From: Salinibacter pepae
Lineage (GTDB): Bacteria > Bacteroidota > Rhodothermia > Rhodothermales > Salinibacteraceae
Assembly (NCBI RefSeq): GCF_947077775.1
Contig: NZ_CAMTTE010000001.1
Coordinates: 3,376,501-3,440,500, forward strand
Direction: 5' to 3'
DNA: 64,000 nucleotides
This document shows positions 53,798 through 63,909 of this stretch, one piece after another. Position 1 is the stretch's first letter. Every line of letters begins with the position of its first letter. Made by a program: the position numbers and the translations under genes. The notes under the pieces are model-generated. The model was not told the DNA's origin, searched no databases, and was given only the letters and a program-made list of their open reading frames with translations.

Positions 53798-54811
53798 TCA
53801 ACGGGACTCCACGAGGGCCGAGCGGCCCCGCAGGACCGACCGGTCCCAGCTGCCTGATTGGAGCTCGACGACGTACGGGAGGCCGTCGGCCACGGCGCGG
53901 TACTGCTGGGCGTCGGGGGCGGGGCGGAGGCGAATCGACCGCCGAGAACCGTCCGTTAGGTGGAGGCGCACCTCATACTGCGCCTTGCCGAACTCGTCGG
54001 GCGCGGTGGACTCCGCAAAGCCGTCGGCTTGGGGCGACGAAAGCACACGCAGCATCGACGAGACCTCGGTCTGAGACAGCGTATCGCCCGCCGACACCCA
54101 CGCGTCCGGGGCCGCCGCCGTATCGCTTGCGGCCACCCGCCGCATCGTAAAGGAACTATCAGCAGGGTACCGGAGGTCGATCCGCCGGATGTCCGAGCGG
54201 GCAAGGCCCCAGATGGTCTTGTCGCGCCAGCCCTCCACGGTCCGGGCCGTCACCGAGCGGAGCGACTGCTCGACGGAGTAGACATCCGGCCGGTCGGGGG
54301 GGCGGACGTACGTGACGGGTGTGCCCCGACGCCGCCGTTGCCGAAGTCGGGTCTGAGACGGGCCTCCGCTGCCGGACGGAGAGCGCCGGACGCGAGTGCG
54401 CCCGACAATGAGCGTTCCGAGGGCCTCGCCCCCGTCTCCGAGCATCGTGACTGTGGTTCCGGTCGAGTCGACACCGTACCGCGGGTGTTTGTCCGGCTGG
54501 CGAGTCGCCACGGCGCTCACCTCAAGGGCGGGCACCGTCCCCAGAAGTCGATCCACCGCACGGGTGCCGGCCGGGTACGTGGCCGACGTGTCGCCGGGGG
54601 ATACGCGCCAGCCGTTGTCCGTTTGTGCCAGGCGGATCGAGGGCCGGCTGGGCCGCTCAATGCGCACGGCCTGCACCGCGCTCGTGTCTACGGCGAGCAG
54701 TTGCTCCTGGAAGGCTGCGCTCGACGCGGTGCTCCAGCTCCAGGAGGTGGCGAGCGCAAGGGCAAGGGTGCTGGCGAAAATGAGCGCCAAAGTCTTGGTC
54801 GCGTTGGTCAT
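53798..54811 (-). CDS. DUF4340-domain membrane-anchored protein
   Basis: A 337-residue protein with one N-terminal hydrophobic helix (about residues 7-24) and an extracytoplasmic part. DUF4340 features are the repeats of VRIERPSRPSIRLAQTDNGW form and the later ADGLPYVVELQSGSW. In many genomes such proteins follow the GldG-like gene of an ABC transporter, as here. The function is not known; it is probably part of the same envelope complex. There is an Arg/Gln-rich low-complexity stretch (about 150-165). Confidence 0.8.
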   Translation of the reverse strand: MTNATKTLALIFASTLALALATSWSWSTASSAAFQEQLLAVDTSAVQAVRIERPSRPSIRLAQTDNGWRVSPGDTSATYPAGTRAVDRLLGTVPALEVSAVATRQPDKHPRYGVDSTGTTVTMLGDGGEALGTLIVGRTRVRRSPSGSGGPSQTRLRQRRRRGTPVTYVRPPDRPDVYSVEQSLRSVTARTVEGWRDKTIWGLARSDIRRIDLRYPADSSFTMRRVAASDTAAAPDAWVSAGDTLSQTEVSSMLRVLSSPQADGFAESTAPDEFGKAQYEVRLHLTDGSRRSIRLRPAPDAQQYRAVADGLPYVVELQSGSWDRSVLRGRSALVESR

Positions 54812-54878
54812 GCCGGGGGGATCGGGGGAGTCTCGGTGTAGCAGTCTCGTTGGGCCTAGGGGAGCAGGCGAAGCAGCC

Positions 54879-56483
54879 TCAGGTGCTGAGGCCGGCGTCC
54901 TTCCAGCGCCGACGCTGTGCCCGATTGCGGCGATAGCGCACCAGTCCGTACCCGGTGACGAGAAGGATGGGGAGCAGGACGTTGAGGTACTTCAGAACCG
55001 TTTTCGTGGTCGGCTCCAGCTGCATGAGGGGACGACTGGTGACGCGCTGGGTCCGCAGCGAAATCAGCCCCGTGTCGCCCGCCAGGTAGTCTACGCTATT
55101 CGCCACGAGATTCGTGTTTCCCTCCGGCAGCCGTTGTTTTCGCCGGCCGGTTCCGTTCACGATGAAGTCCCCGTCCCCGATGACGACCAGCTTCGTGTCC
55201 GGGCTCTTCGTGCGTTCCACCGAGAGCGTGTCACTCCCGGCGAAGGCGGAAGAGAAGGTGCCCTCCAGCAGGCCGGCCACGGGATAGGACGCGCCCGAGA
55301 AGTCCGACACGGTCCACTCCTGCTGTGGGCGAATGCTGATGGGAAGGGCGGCGAGGCCCGACTGCTGCGACGAGCGCGCGAGCACGGTGAGTTGTGCGGT
55401 CGAGTCAACCTGAGTGGTGTCGAGCGGAGACACGAACCGGAAGACGACCTGATCGAGGCCGTTGCTAATGGGGTGGTCGGCGAAGTTGGCAATTTGCGGG
55501 ATGTACGGATACCGAACCCGATTCATCACCGCAAACCCGCCGCGCTTCTGCCGGACCCGAACGGCGCTTGCGTTCCGGTCGCGCACCAGACGGGTCCGGA
55601 TGGGGAGCCCGTAGCTTTCGAGCAAGGGTTCAAGTCCCGTCGTCTGAGGACGGGCCTGCCCGAAGCGCATGTTGGCCTGTGCCCGGTTGAGCGCGAAGAT
55701 GGCGGGGCCGCCCCGCATCACGTACTGGTCCAGGGCGAGGGCCGTTTGCGTGGAGAGTTCGCTCTCGGCGCGGGAAACGAGAAGCACGTCCACCTCCGGG
55801 GGCACCCCCGCCGTGTCCACGCCCGAAATGGTCCGCATGTCGTAGCGGCCCTTGAGCCCGTTTTGGAGCTGCGTCATCGCGTTCAGGCCGGGCTCGCCCT
55901 GGCCCTGCAAGACGCCCAGGACGGGCTTGTCGTCCACGGTCAGCTTCTTCATGGTACTGGCAATCGTATACTCCAGGGCCGAATTCGGCTCCACGAACGG
56001 GACGACCTCCCGCTGGTCCCGGTACTGAAAGACCGCCCCCAGGTACGCGCGCTTCTGCGTCATCTTGTTCTGCTGCCGCACGTTCACCGTGACCGGACGG
56101 ATGCCGGCCTGCTGGGCCTCGCGCGCCGTCTGGTCCCCCTCGTTCGGGTTTACGAACTGGAATTCGACGTTGCCGCCGGCCGCCGCGCGGAACTCCTGCA
56201 GGAGCGCCCGAAACTCCTCCTTCGTGCGTCCAAACCGGGCGGGCAGGTTGGACGAGAAGTAGGCCGTCACCGTCACCGGGTCGTTCAGGGTCTGGGCGAT
56301 GTCGTGGCTTGCGCCGGCGAGCGTGTAGCGGTTGTTTGCCGTAAGGTCGGCCCGCAGGACGAACTGGTTGGCGGTGTAGGTGAGGGCGGCGAGACTGCCC
56401 GCGATGAGCAGGACCTGAAGGAGGGCTTCGCGCCGGTTCGCAAGAAAGCCTGCGAAAGCGTTCGACATGGGTTGACGGATCAA
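54879..56483 (-). CDS. gldG: GldG-like ABC transporter auxiliary protein
   Basis: A 534-residue protein with an N-terminal membrane helix (about 22-44), a large extracytoplasmic domain, and a C-terminal membrane helix (about 500-520). Family sequence includes NRYTLAGASHDIAQTLNDPVTV and VVIGDGDFIVNG. GldG-like (ABC-type uncharacterised) proteins work with GldA and GldF; in gliding Bacteroidota they are required for motility, but similar sets occur in non-gliding bacteria. An in-frame ATG at 56468 (MSNAFAGF) is an alternative start. It is 36 bases after gldF. Confidence 0.87.
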   Translation of the reverse strand: MIRQPMSNAFAGFLANRREALLQVLLIAGSLAALTYTANQFVLRADLTANNRYTLAGASHDIAQTLNDPVTVTAYFSSNLPARFGRTKEEFRALLQEFRAAAGGNVEFQFVNPNEGDQTAREAQQAGIRPVTVNVRQQNKMTQKRAYLGAVFQYRDQREVVPFVEPNSALEYTIASTMKKLTVDDKPVLGVLQGQGEPGLNAMTQLQNGLKGRYDMRTISGVDTAGVPPEVDVLLVSRAESELSTQTALALDQYVMRGGPAIFALNRAQANMRFGQARPQTTGLEPLLESYGLPIRTRLVRDRNASAVRVRQKRGGFAVMNRVRYPYIPQIANFADHPISNGLDQVVFRFVSPLDTTQVDSTAQLTVLARSSQQSGLAALPISIRPQQEWTVSDFSGASYPVAGLLEGTFSSAFAGSDTLSVERTKSPDTKLVVIGDGDFIVNGTGRRKQRLPEGNTNLVANSVDYLAGDTGLISLRTQRVTSRPLMQLEPTTKTVLKYLNVLLPILLVTGYGLVRYRRNRAQRRRWKDAGLST

Positions 56484-56519
56484 CGATTCGCGTTTCGGAC
56501 TCGAGGCGAAGTTGGGAGG

Positions 56520-57245
56520 TTAGCTCCAGCGTCGGCTCTTTAGTGACACCGTGGCGGCGAGCAGGCCAAGTACTGCAAGCGTTCCCACGTAGAGCACCGA
56601 TGCCGCGTCGATCACGCCCCGCGACATCGTTCGGAAGTGCCCCTGCAGGTCGAGAAACGACGCGACATTGGCCGGCGCATCGGGGAGAATAGAGGCCATT
56701 TGTCCAAAGAGGAGGTGCAGAAAGACGGCGATGAAGAGGCTCAGGAGGAAGGCCACAATCTGGTTGCCGGTCAGGCTCGACGCAAAGAGCCCGATGCTCA
56801 CGTAGACTGCGCTCACGAGGAGGAGGCCCAGGTACCCGCTGATGGTGGCGCCGTGGTCGATGGGGCCGAGTTGTGCCACGGTGACGTAGTACGGGAGCGT
56901 AAAGGCGAGGGCGATGGCGACGAGGCTCCACGCCGCGAGCCACTTGCCAGTGACAATTTCGAGGTCGTCGACCGGCTTGGTGGCCAGCAGCTCAAGGGTC
57001 CCGCTTCGCTTCTCCTCGGCGATCATGCCCATGGTGACGGCGGGAATGAAGAAGAAGAGGGTCCAGAAGGCGACTTGAAAAAATGTATCGAGCGAGGCCT
57101 CGCCCACGAAGAAGACATCCCCCTGGCCAAAGAGCCACGTGAAGGTGCCACTCAGGCCGAGGAAGACGACGAGCAGGATGTAGGCGGTGAGGGAGTCGAA
57201 GAACGCGTTGACCTCGCGCTTGCAGATCGTCCAGACGGCGTGCAT
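56520..57245 (-). CDS. gldF: ABC-2 type permease, GldF-like
   Basis: A 241-residue membrane protein with about six hydrophobic helices. It starts MHAVWTICKREVNAFFDSLTAY and has AEEKRSGTLELLATKPVDDLE, the typical first cytoplasmic loop of ABC-2 permeases, and FFFIPAVTMGMIAEEK. It would form the channel for the GldA ATPase. The start at 57245 is preferred over a longer in-frame start, which reads the 7-nt repeat area. Confidence 0.88.
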   Translation of the reverse strand: MHAVWTICKREVNAFFDSLTAYILLVVFLGLSGTFTWLFGQGDVFFVGEASLDTFFQVAFWTLFFFIPAVTMGMIAEEKRSGTLELLATKPVDDLEIVTGKWLAAWSLVAIALAFTLPYYVTVAQLGPIDHGATISGYLGLLLVSAVYVSIGLFASSLTGNQIVAFLLSLFIAVFLHLLFGQMASILPDAPANVASFLDLQGHFRTMSRGVIDAASVLYVGTLAVLGLLAATVSLKSRRWS

Positions 57246-57319
57246 GGTCGCGGGGGAGTGACGAGTGGTGCGTGATCGGTGCGATGAAGAGAGGCGTCGG
57301 CGATGGTTTTGAGCCTCCT

Positions 57320-57354
57320 CACGAGTCACGAGTCACGAGTTACGAGTCATGATT
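57320..57354 (+). repeat. CACGAGT 7-nt repeats between gldA and gldF
   Basis: Three exact CACGAGT units at 57320, 57327 and 57334 are followed by TACGAGT (57341) and CATGATT (57348). On the gldA coding strand these read CTCGTGA repeats that begin at the gldA stop codon (57347-57349). Another phased 7-nt array is found after deoC and the second ALDH gene. Confidence 0.75.
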
Positions 57355-58318
57355 CAGACCGCTCATCGTCCGCTGAGGCGATCCCCGCTGGAGCGTCCGG
57401 GGTCTTCGTGAGGTCACGGAAGAGGTCTTCGAGGCTCGACTCGATGGGCGTCAGCTCCGTGAGGGTCCATCCGCGGTCGGCACAGAGGCGGAAGACATCG
57501 GCGGCGGGCTCCGCGTCGCCCGCGGTGGCGAGCTCGTACGAGCCGTTCGTGCGTTGAACCGAGGCGACGCCCTCCATCTCCCGAAAGGCGCGACCGACGT
57601 CGGCGTCGCCGGGGGCGTCCACGGAAACCCGGAGGCGCGTTCCGCCCATGAATTGTTTCCGGAGCTTCTCGGTGGGTCCGTCGGCCACGACGCGCCCCTG
57701 GTCGATGATGAGAATGCGGTCACAGGTCATCTCCACCTCCTTCAGGATGTGAGAACTGAGCATGACGGTTTTCTCCATGCCGATCTCCTTGATCAATTCG
57801 CGGATCTCGACGATTTGATTCGGGTCGAGCCCGGTCGTCGGTTCGTCGAGAATGAGGACCGGCGGGTCGTGGAGAAGGGCCTGGGCGAGGCCAATTCGCT
57901 GTTGGAAGCCCTTGGACAACTCGCCAATTCGCTTGTGGCGTTCGCGGCCCAACCCACACACATCCATCATCTTCTGAATCCGGGACGTGACCTTTGCCTG
58001 AGGGACCGACTGCAGCTCAGCGGCGTGGCGCAGGTAGTCAATCACCGGCATGTCGGTGTACAAGGGCGTGTCCTCGGGGAGGTACCCGATGCGGCGCCGC
58101 ACCTCTTCCGGGTGCTCGTGGATGTCATAGCCGTCGAGCGTCGCGGTGCCGGCCGTCGGATCCAGGTAGCAGGTCAGGATCCGCATTGTCGTCGTCTTGC
58201 CGGCCCCGTTGGGGCCGAGAACCCCGAGCACCTCGCCGGTGCTCATGTCAAAACTCACGTCGTCGACGGCCTTTTGGGTGCCGTAGACCTTGCCCAGGTT
58301 CGACGCGGTGATGCCCAT
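57347..58318 (-). CDS. gldA: ABC transporter ATPase, GldA-like
   Basis: A 323-residue ATPase. Walker A GPNGAGKTTT is at 35-44, signature LSKGFQQRIGLAQ, Walker B LILDEPTTGLD, and switch histidine LSSHILKEVEMTCDR. The C-terminal about 100 residues are the regulatory extension seen in GldA/NatA. With gldF and gldG downstream it forms the ABC set called Gld in Bacteroidota. The start ATG at 58318 directly precedes the fold. It is divergent from proB. Confidence 0.9.
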   Translation of the reverse strand: MGITASNLGKVYGTQKAVDDVSFDMSTGEVLGVLGPNGAGKTTTMRILTCYLDPTAGTATLDGYDIHEHPEEVRRRIGYLPEDTPLYTDMPVIDYLRHAAELQSVPQAKVTSRIQKMMDVCGLGRERHKRIGELSKGFQQRIGLAQALLHDPPVLILDEPTTGLDPNQIVEIRELIKEIGMEKTVMLSSHILKEVEMTCDRILIIDQGRVVADGPTEKLRKQFMGGTRLRVSVDAPGDADVGRAFREMEGVASVQRTNGSYELATAGDAEPAADVFRLCADRGWTLTELTPIESSLEDLFRDLTKTPDAPAGIASADDERSES

Positions 58319-58558
58319 CAGAAAAGGAAGCGTTGGCTGAAACGGAGGGTGGATACGGAATGATGTGGGCGCCTGGAGCGCCATCGGTATGCAACGAGGA
58401 GCAGGAGGCCGATATTGTCCGCCAGCTCGGTGCTGTTGTGAAAGTCGTCCAAAGAACGAGGGTCCGGGCCCGGTGCGCAGGGCTTCACGTTGTCCGGAGG
58501 CGTCCGTACGTTAGAACGACCACCACCGTGCTTCCGTCGACTGATCTGCCTGATGCGT

Positions 58559-59692
58559 ATGGCCCCCGTCGTTGCGCTCCCGGACTGGAGCCGTGCCGTT
58601 GTGAAGGTGGGCAGCGCGCTCGTTGCGCCCGACGATCGGGGCTGCAGCACGACGCACCTGTTGCCCATTGCGCGCTTTGTAATTCAGAGCCGTCGGCAGG
58701 GCAAGGAGGTGATTCTGGTCTCCTCCGGCGCCGTGGCCGCCGGGCTCGCCGAGCAGGGCCGGGGCGGGCCGGGCACGGGCCTCTCCATCCCGGAGCGGCA
58801 GGCCCTCGCCGCGCTCGGCCAGCCGCTGCTGATGGCCCATTGGCGCCGCCTCTTCGACGTGCCCTGTGCGCAGGTCCTGCTCACCTACGACGACCTGCAG
58901 CGCCGGGCCCGCTTCGTGAACGCGAAGAACACGATCGCCGAGCTGCTCGACCGCGACACGCTGCCGATCGTGAATGAAAACGACACCGTCGCCACCGAGG
59001 AGTTGCGGGTGGGCGACAACGACAACCTCGCCGCCTACGTGGCGGTGCTGGCCGAGGCGGATTTGCTCGTGATCTGCTCGGACGTAGACGGCCTCTACAC
59101 CGCCGATCCGCACGACACCCCGGACGCGGAGCGCCTGCCGGCGGTGGACGACATCACCGACGAGATCTACGACATGGTCGGGCCCTCCCACCGCAAGGTG
59201 GCCACCGGCGGCATGCAGACGAAGGTGGAGGCGGCAGAAAAAGCGACGGACCGCGGGATCGATACCGTTCTGGTCAACGGAACCAAAGGCGGCCACCTCG
59301 ACGCGCTGGGGCGCGGTGAGATGCCGGGCACGCTCTTTCGGCAGGCCGAGCAGCCGCTTCCCGCGCGCAAGCACTGGATGCTCCACGCGCTTCCCTCAGC
59401 GGGCCGCCTGACGGTCGACGCCGGGGCGGCCGACGCCCTGCGACACGAGGGCGCTTCGTTGCTGCCGTCGGGCATTGTGGCGGTGAAGGGCCGCTTTGCC
59501 CGGGGCGACGCCGTGGAGATTGCGGTCGAGAAAGAGGGGACCTGGACCCGCGTGGCGAAGGGCATCACGCAGTACGGGGCCGCCGACCTGAAGCGCATCC
59601 AGGGGCGACAGAGCCACGCCATCGCCGAGGTCCTCGACGAGGCGCCCGCCGACCACGTGGTGCACCGCGACGATCTGGTGGTGGAGGCGTGA
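58559..59692 (+). CDS. proB: Glutamate 5-kinase
   Basis: A 377-residue enzyme that phosphorylates glutamate in the first step of proline synthesis. The amino-acid kinase domain has RAVVKVGSALVAP, LVSSGAVAAGL, VNENDTVATEELRVGDND and GTGGMQTKVEAAE-like GGMQTKVEAAE. The C-terminal about 95 residues are the PUA domain (IVAVKGRFARGDAVEIA). The length matches E. coli ProB (367). Start codons 58559 and 58553 are both possible. It is followed by proA, and proline may serve as an osmolyte precursor in a halophile. Confidence 0.95.
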   Translation: MAPVVALPDWSRAVVKVGSALVAPDDRGCSTTHLLPIARFVIQSRRQGKEVILVSSGAVAAGLAEQGRGGPGTGLSIPERQALAALGQPLLMAHWRRLFDVPCAQVLLTYDDLQRRARFVNAKNTIAELLDRDTLPIVNENDTVATEELRVGDNDNLAAYVAVLAEADLLVICSDVDGLYTADPHDTPDAERLPAVDDITDEIYDMVGPSHRKVATGGMQTKVEAAEKATDRGIDTVLVNGTKGGHLDALGRGEMPGTLFRQAEQPLPARKHWMLHALPSAGRLTVDAGAADALRHEGASLLPSGIVAVKGRFARGDAVEIAVEKEGTWTRVAKGITQYGAADLKRIQGRQSHAIAEVLDEAPADHVVHRDDLVVEA

Positions 59693-59830
59693 GGCGGATT
59701 GTGGACTGTGGCCCCCCTGTCCGTCCACGCCGTACGAACGACGGCAACACCGGTCGGAGCACCGGCGGGCGCTCTGTGTATAGCAGCTTGCTTTTTCGGC
59801 ATGAACAAACAAATAAATTCAGTCGCGCCC

Positions 59831-61111
<1,281 letters not shown>

Positions 61112-61147
61112 TCCATGTCTGTGGCCGGAGGCGTGGGGGAGGATTGC

Positions 61148-61999
61148 TCAGGCTAGGTAGGTCACAACGCCGACAGTGACGAGGCCGGAGCCAATAACGA
61201 ACAGGACCACGCTGGCCAGATAGGCACAGGGGGGCAGGAGGCGAGCCCGCCAACGGGTTCCGAAGAACGCCTCGGCGCCGTGGACGTGGAGACCGACCTG
61301 CAAAAAAATAGGCAGAACGCCGATGAAGGCGGGGGCTCCCCAGAAGAGTAGTGGGCCGAGCATTCCGAGGAACAGGGTGGCCTGGGCCGTAACGTAGAGC
61401 TCAAACACGAGGATCTCGGCGACGGTCCGTTTCGGAAATGCCCATCGAAGGAGCAGGCCCGCAGCGGCACAGGTAAAGAGCCCGACGTACGTCTGTACCT
61501 GTTGGAAAAACTGGAAGATGCCCGCCGCAAGATCCTGAGCAGAAGACCAGCCGAGCGACCGGAGCGGGGATCCGGGTCGAAAGATCTCGTCGGAACTCGC
61601 GCCCAGCGATTGCCACATCACCTCGTACGCCTCGGCCTGGTTCTGCACCCACGCCTCCTGAAAAACCGAAAAGACGAGAAACGTGGCCGTGGCAGTCAAC
61701 AGGAAGTAGCCGAGGGGATTGACGAACTCCCTCCGTTCCCCGTCCACGTACCGACGGGCCACGCGGCCCGGATTGCGCGCGGCGCGACGGAGCGTCTGCC
61801 CGACGCCCCGTTCCAAATCCTCCAGGTCCAGGGCCGATTCGAGGAAGCGCCGCACCAGGTAGAGCACCCGGAGCGTGGGGACGTGCCGTTGCCCGCACTG
61901 GTGGCAGTACTCGCCCACGAGGGGGGCGCCGCAATTCTGACAGGGGACTCCTTGACCCGACGAGCCATCATCGGGCTGGGCCTCCGGGGCGTCGGACAT
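61148..61999 (-). CDS. DUF3667 membrane protein with N-terminal zinc ribbon
   Basis: A 283-residue protein with a zinc-ribbon-like start (CQNCGAPL, then YCHQCGQRH, four Cys). Four to five hydrophobic helices follow (about 95-115, 160-180, 195-215, 220-240, 255-280). The segment HVPTLRVLYLVRRFLESAL is the typical DUF3667 region. The function of DUF3667 is not known. It is divergent from the potassium channel gene, and convergent with proA. Confidence 0.82.
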   Translation of the reverse strand: MSDAPEAQPDDGSSGQGVPCQNCGAPLVGEYCHQCGQRHVPTLRVLYLVRRFLESALDLEDLERGVGQTLRRAARNPGRVARRYVDGERREFVNPLGYFLLTATATFLVFSVFQEAWVQNQAEAYEVMWQSLGASSDEIFRPGSPLRSLGWSSAQDLAAGIFQFFQQVQTYVGLFTCAAAGLLLRWAFPKRTVAEILVFELYVTAQATLFLGMLGPLLFWGAPAFIGVLPIFLQVGLHVHGAEAFFGTRWRARLLPPCAYLASVVLFVIGSGLVTVGVVTYLA

Positions 62000-62236
62000 C
62001 GAGCAGAGAGAAAATCATGCAAGAGAAAACCTCCCGGTTGCATTTGTGCGCCCGGCGCGTCGTTCCGTCTGGCTCAGATGGCAACAGGGGCGGATGGCCG
62101 GTGCACGAAGACGTTGTGCCTCGGGGCGCCGAGGCATAGGTTAAGGCCGACCGTTTCCCAGTCCCCACGGGCCCTCTTCCGGGTCGGTCGAGGCCTTCAT
62201 CCCCTACCTTTATCTTCCCGACGACTCTTCGGCGCG

Positions 62237-63886
62237 ATGACGTCCCTGACCCGCCGCACGGCGTACTACCTACTGGTGCTCGCAGCCGCCACCGTGGGAC
62301 TGACGGGCGCGTACAGCCTGGGCATGAGCGTATGGGAGGGACGGCCGCGGCCGTGGTACCAGGCCCTGGAGGTGGTGGTGCAGACGTTCACGACGACCGG
62401 ATACGGCGAGGACGCGCCGTGGAGCAGTCCCCAGATGAACATGCTGGTGGTTGTGATTCAACTCGCGGGCATCGGATTCATTCTGAGTGCCGTGGACGTG
62501 TTCGTGGTGCCCTGGCTCCGCGAGGCGCTCCGGCCCACGGCCCCGAAGGGCCTCCCTGACCGGTCCGGTCACGTCATTGTGTGCGGCTACACGCCCCGGG
62601 TGGAGGTCTTCATCGACGAGATGAGTGAGCGGGGAGAGGAGTACGTGCTCATTGAGCCCGACGCGGAGCAGGCCGCGTCGCTCTACGAGCGGGACTACGA
62701 GGTCATGGAAGGGGACCCGACGTCGACTGCCGCTCTGGAGCGGGCCTCCGTCGGGGCGGCAAAGGCCCTGGTGGCTGACGTGGCCGACGACGAAAATGCC
62801 AGCATTGTGCTTGCGGCCCGTGAGGCCAGTCCGGACCGCCGCATCATCACGTTGGCCGAGGACGCCTCGGCAACCCGATACCACCGGGCGGCGGGGGCGG
62901 ACGTGGCGCTTTCGCCCCGGCAGGTGCTCGGGCGGAGCCTCGCCGCGCAGGTGCCCGTGGCCGCGGCGGCCAACGTGGAGGAGCAGGCGACGGCGGGAAC
63001 TGAGGTTGACTTTGCGGAGCTCATCGTGACCCGGCACGGCCCGTCTCCCAATCAGTCACTCCGCGCCCTTCGGCTTTCGGAGCGGTTCGGGGTGCGCGTC
63101 ATTGGGGCCTGGCTCGATGGCACCTTCGAGACGTCCGTGGACGCCGACACGCCCCTCGAGGCGGGCACGCGCCTGTTTCTCGCCGGCACGCCCGACCAAC
63201 TGGATGCCCTTCGCAGTGAGATGGCCCCGTACGTGCGGGCCTTCACGCCACAGTCCATCATCCTCGCCGGACACGGGGACTCGGGGCAGGCCGCGCGGGA
63301 CTCCCTTCGGGCGGCACGTGCCGACGTGACGGTGCTCGACCTCGAAGACGGGGCGGAGGTGGACGTGGCGGGGGACGTTCGCGACCCCGATGCGCTCCGG
63401 GCCTGCGGAATCGAGGACGCGTCGGCCCTCATCATCGCCGTGGACGACGACAGCGTCGCCACGTTCGCGACGCTCATCGCGCGCGACCTGAACCCGGAGC
63501 TGCAAATCCTCGTCCGGGCCCATGACGAGACGGCCGTTCAGAACCTCTACCGGGCCGGCGCGGACTTCGTGCAGGCCCTGCCGACGGTCTGTGGGCGGAT
63601 GCTGGCCGCCACGGCATTTGAAGACGAGGACCACCGGTCCCGCGATCGACACATCAACGTGGTCCGCCTCTCGGCCTCCCCATTGGCCGGAGAACCGTTG
63701 AGGGAGGTCGAGCCGGACGCACAGACCAACTACACAGTGCTTGCGGTGTACCGGGAGGGCGACTTTCTCACCGATCCCGACGACGCCCTCGTTGCCTTCG
63801 AGGCGGACGACGAGGTGCTCGTCGCCGGAACCGAGGACGGGATCCGGCAATTTCGGGCGCGGCTTGAGGACAGGCAGTCGGCGTAG
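62237..63886 (+). CDS. Potassium channel with two RCK modules
   Basis: A 549-residue channel protein. Residues 8-90 form a two-helix pore unit with selectivity filter TTTGYGEDAPW (TTGYG at 53-57). The rest is cytoplasmic and has two RCK modules: a TrkA-N/Rossmann domain (from about 111, HVIVCGYTPRVEVF) with a TrkA-C domain, then a second TrkA-N (about 345, SIILAGHGDSGQA) with a second TrkA-C domain at the end. It should gate K+ flux in response to ligands or redox state. The first GxGxxG in the second module is GHGDSG. In a salt-in halophile this would regulate K+ (inference). The start ATG at 62237 is used; a far longer frame upstream runs antisense through the DUF3667 gene. Confidence 0.9.
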   Translation: MTSLTRRTAYYLLVLAAATVGLTGAYSLGMSVWEGRPRPWYQALEVVVQTFTTTGYGEDAPWSSPQMNMLVVVIQLAGIGFILSAVDVFVVPWLREALRPTAPKGLPDRSGHVIVCGYTPRVEVFIDEMSERGEEYVLIEPDAEQAASLYERDYEVMEGDPTSTAALERASVGAAKALVADVADDENASIVLAAREASPDRRIITLAEDASATRYHRAAGADVALSPRQVLGRSLAAQVPVAAAANVEEQATAGTEVDFAELIVTRHGPSPNQSLRALRLSERFGVRVIGAWLDGTFETSVDADTPLEAGTRLFLAGTPDQLDALRSEMAPYVRAFTPQSIILAGHGDSGQAARDSLRAARADVTVLDLEDGAEVDVAGDVRDPDALRACGIEDASALIIAVDDDSVATFATLIARDLNPELQILVRAHDETAVQNLYRAGADFVQALPTVCGRMLAATAFEDEDHRSRDRHINVVRLSASPLAGEPLREVEPDAQTNYTVLAVYREGDFLTDPDDALVAFEADDEVLVAGTEDGIRQFRARLEDRQSA

Positions 63887-63909
63887 TGCCGGCCCGTCCG
63901 CCACGCGCC

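Noticed and set aside
61502-62236. Plus-strand extension of the potassium channel frame
   Set aside because: It is antisense to the DUF3667 gene and lacks channel features; the pore unit starts directly after the ATG at 62237.
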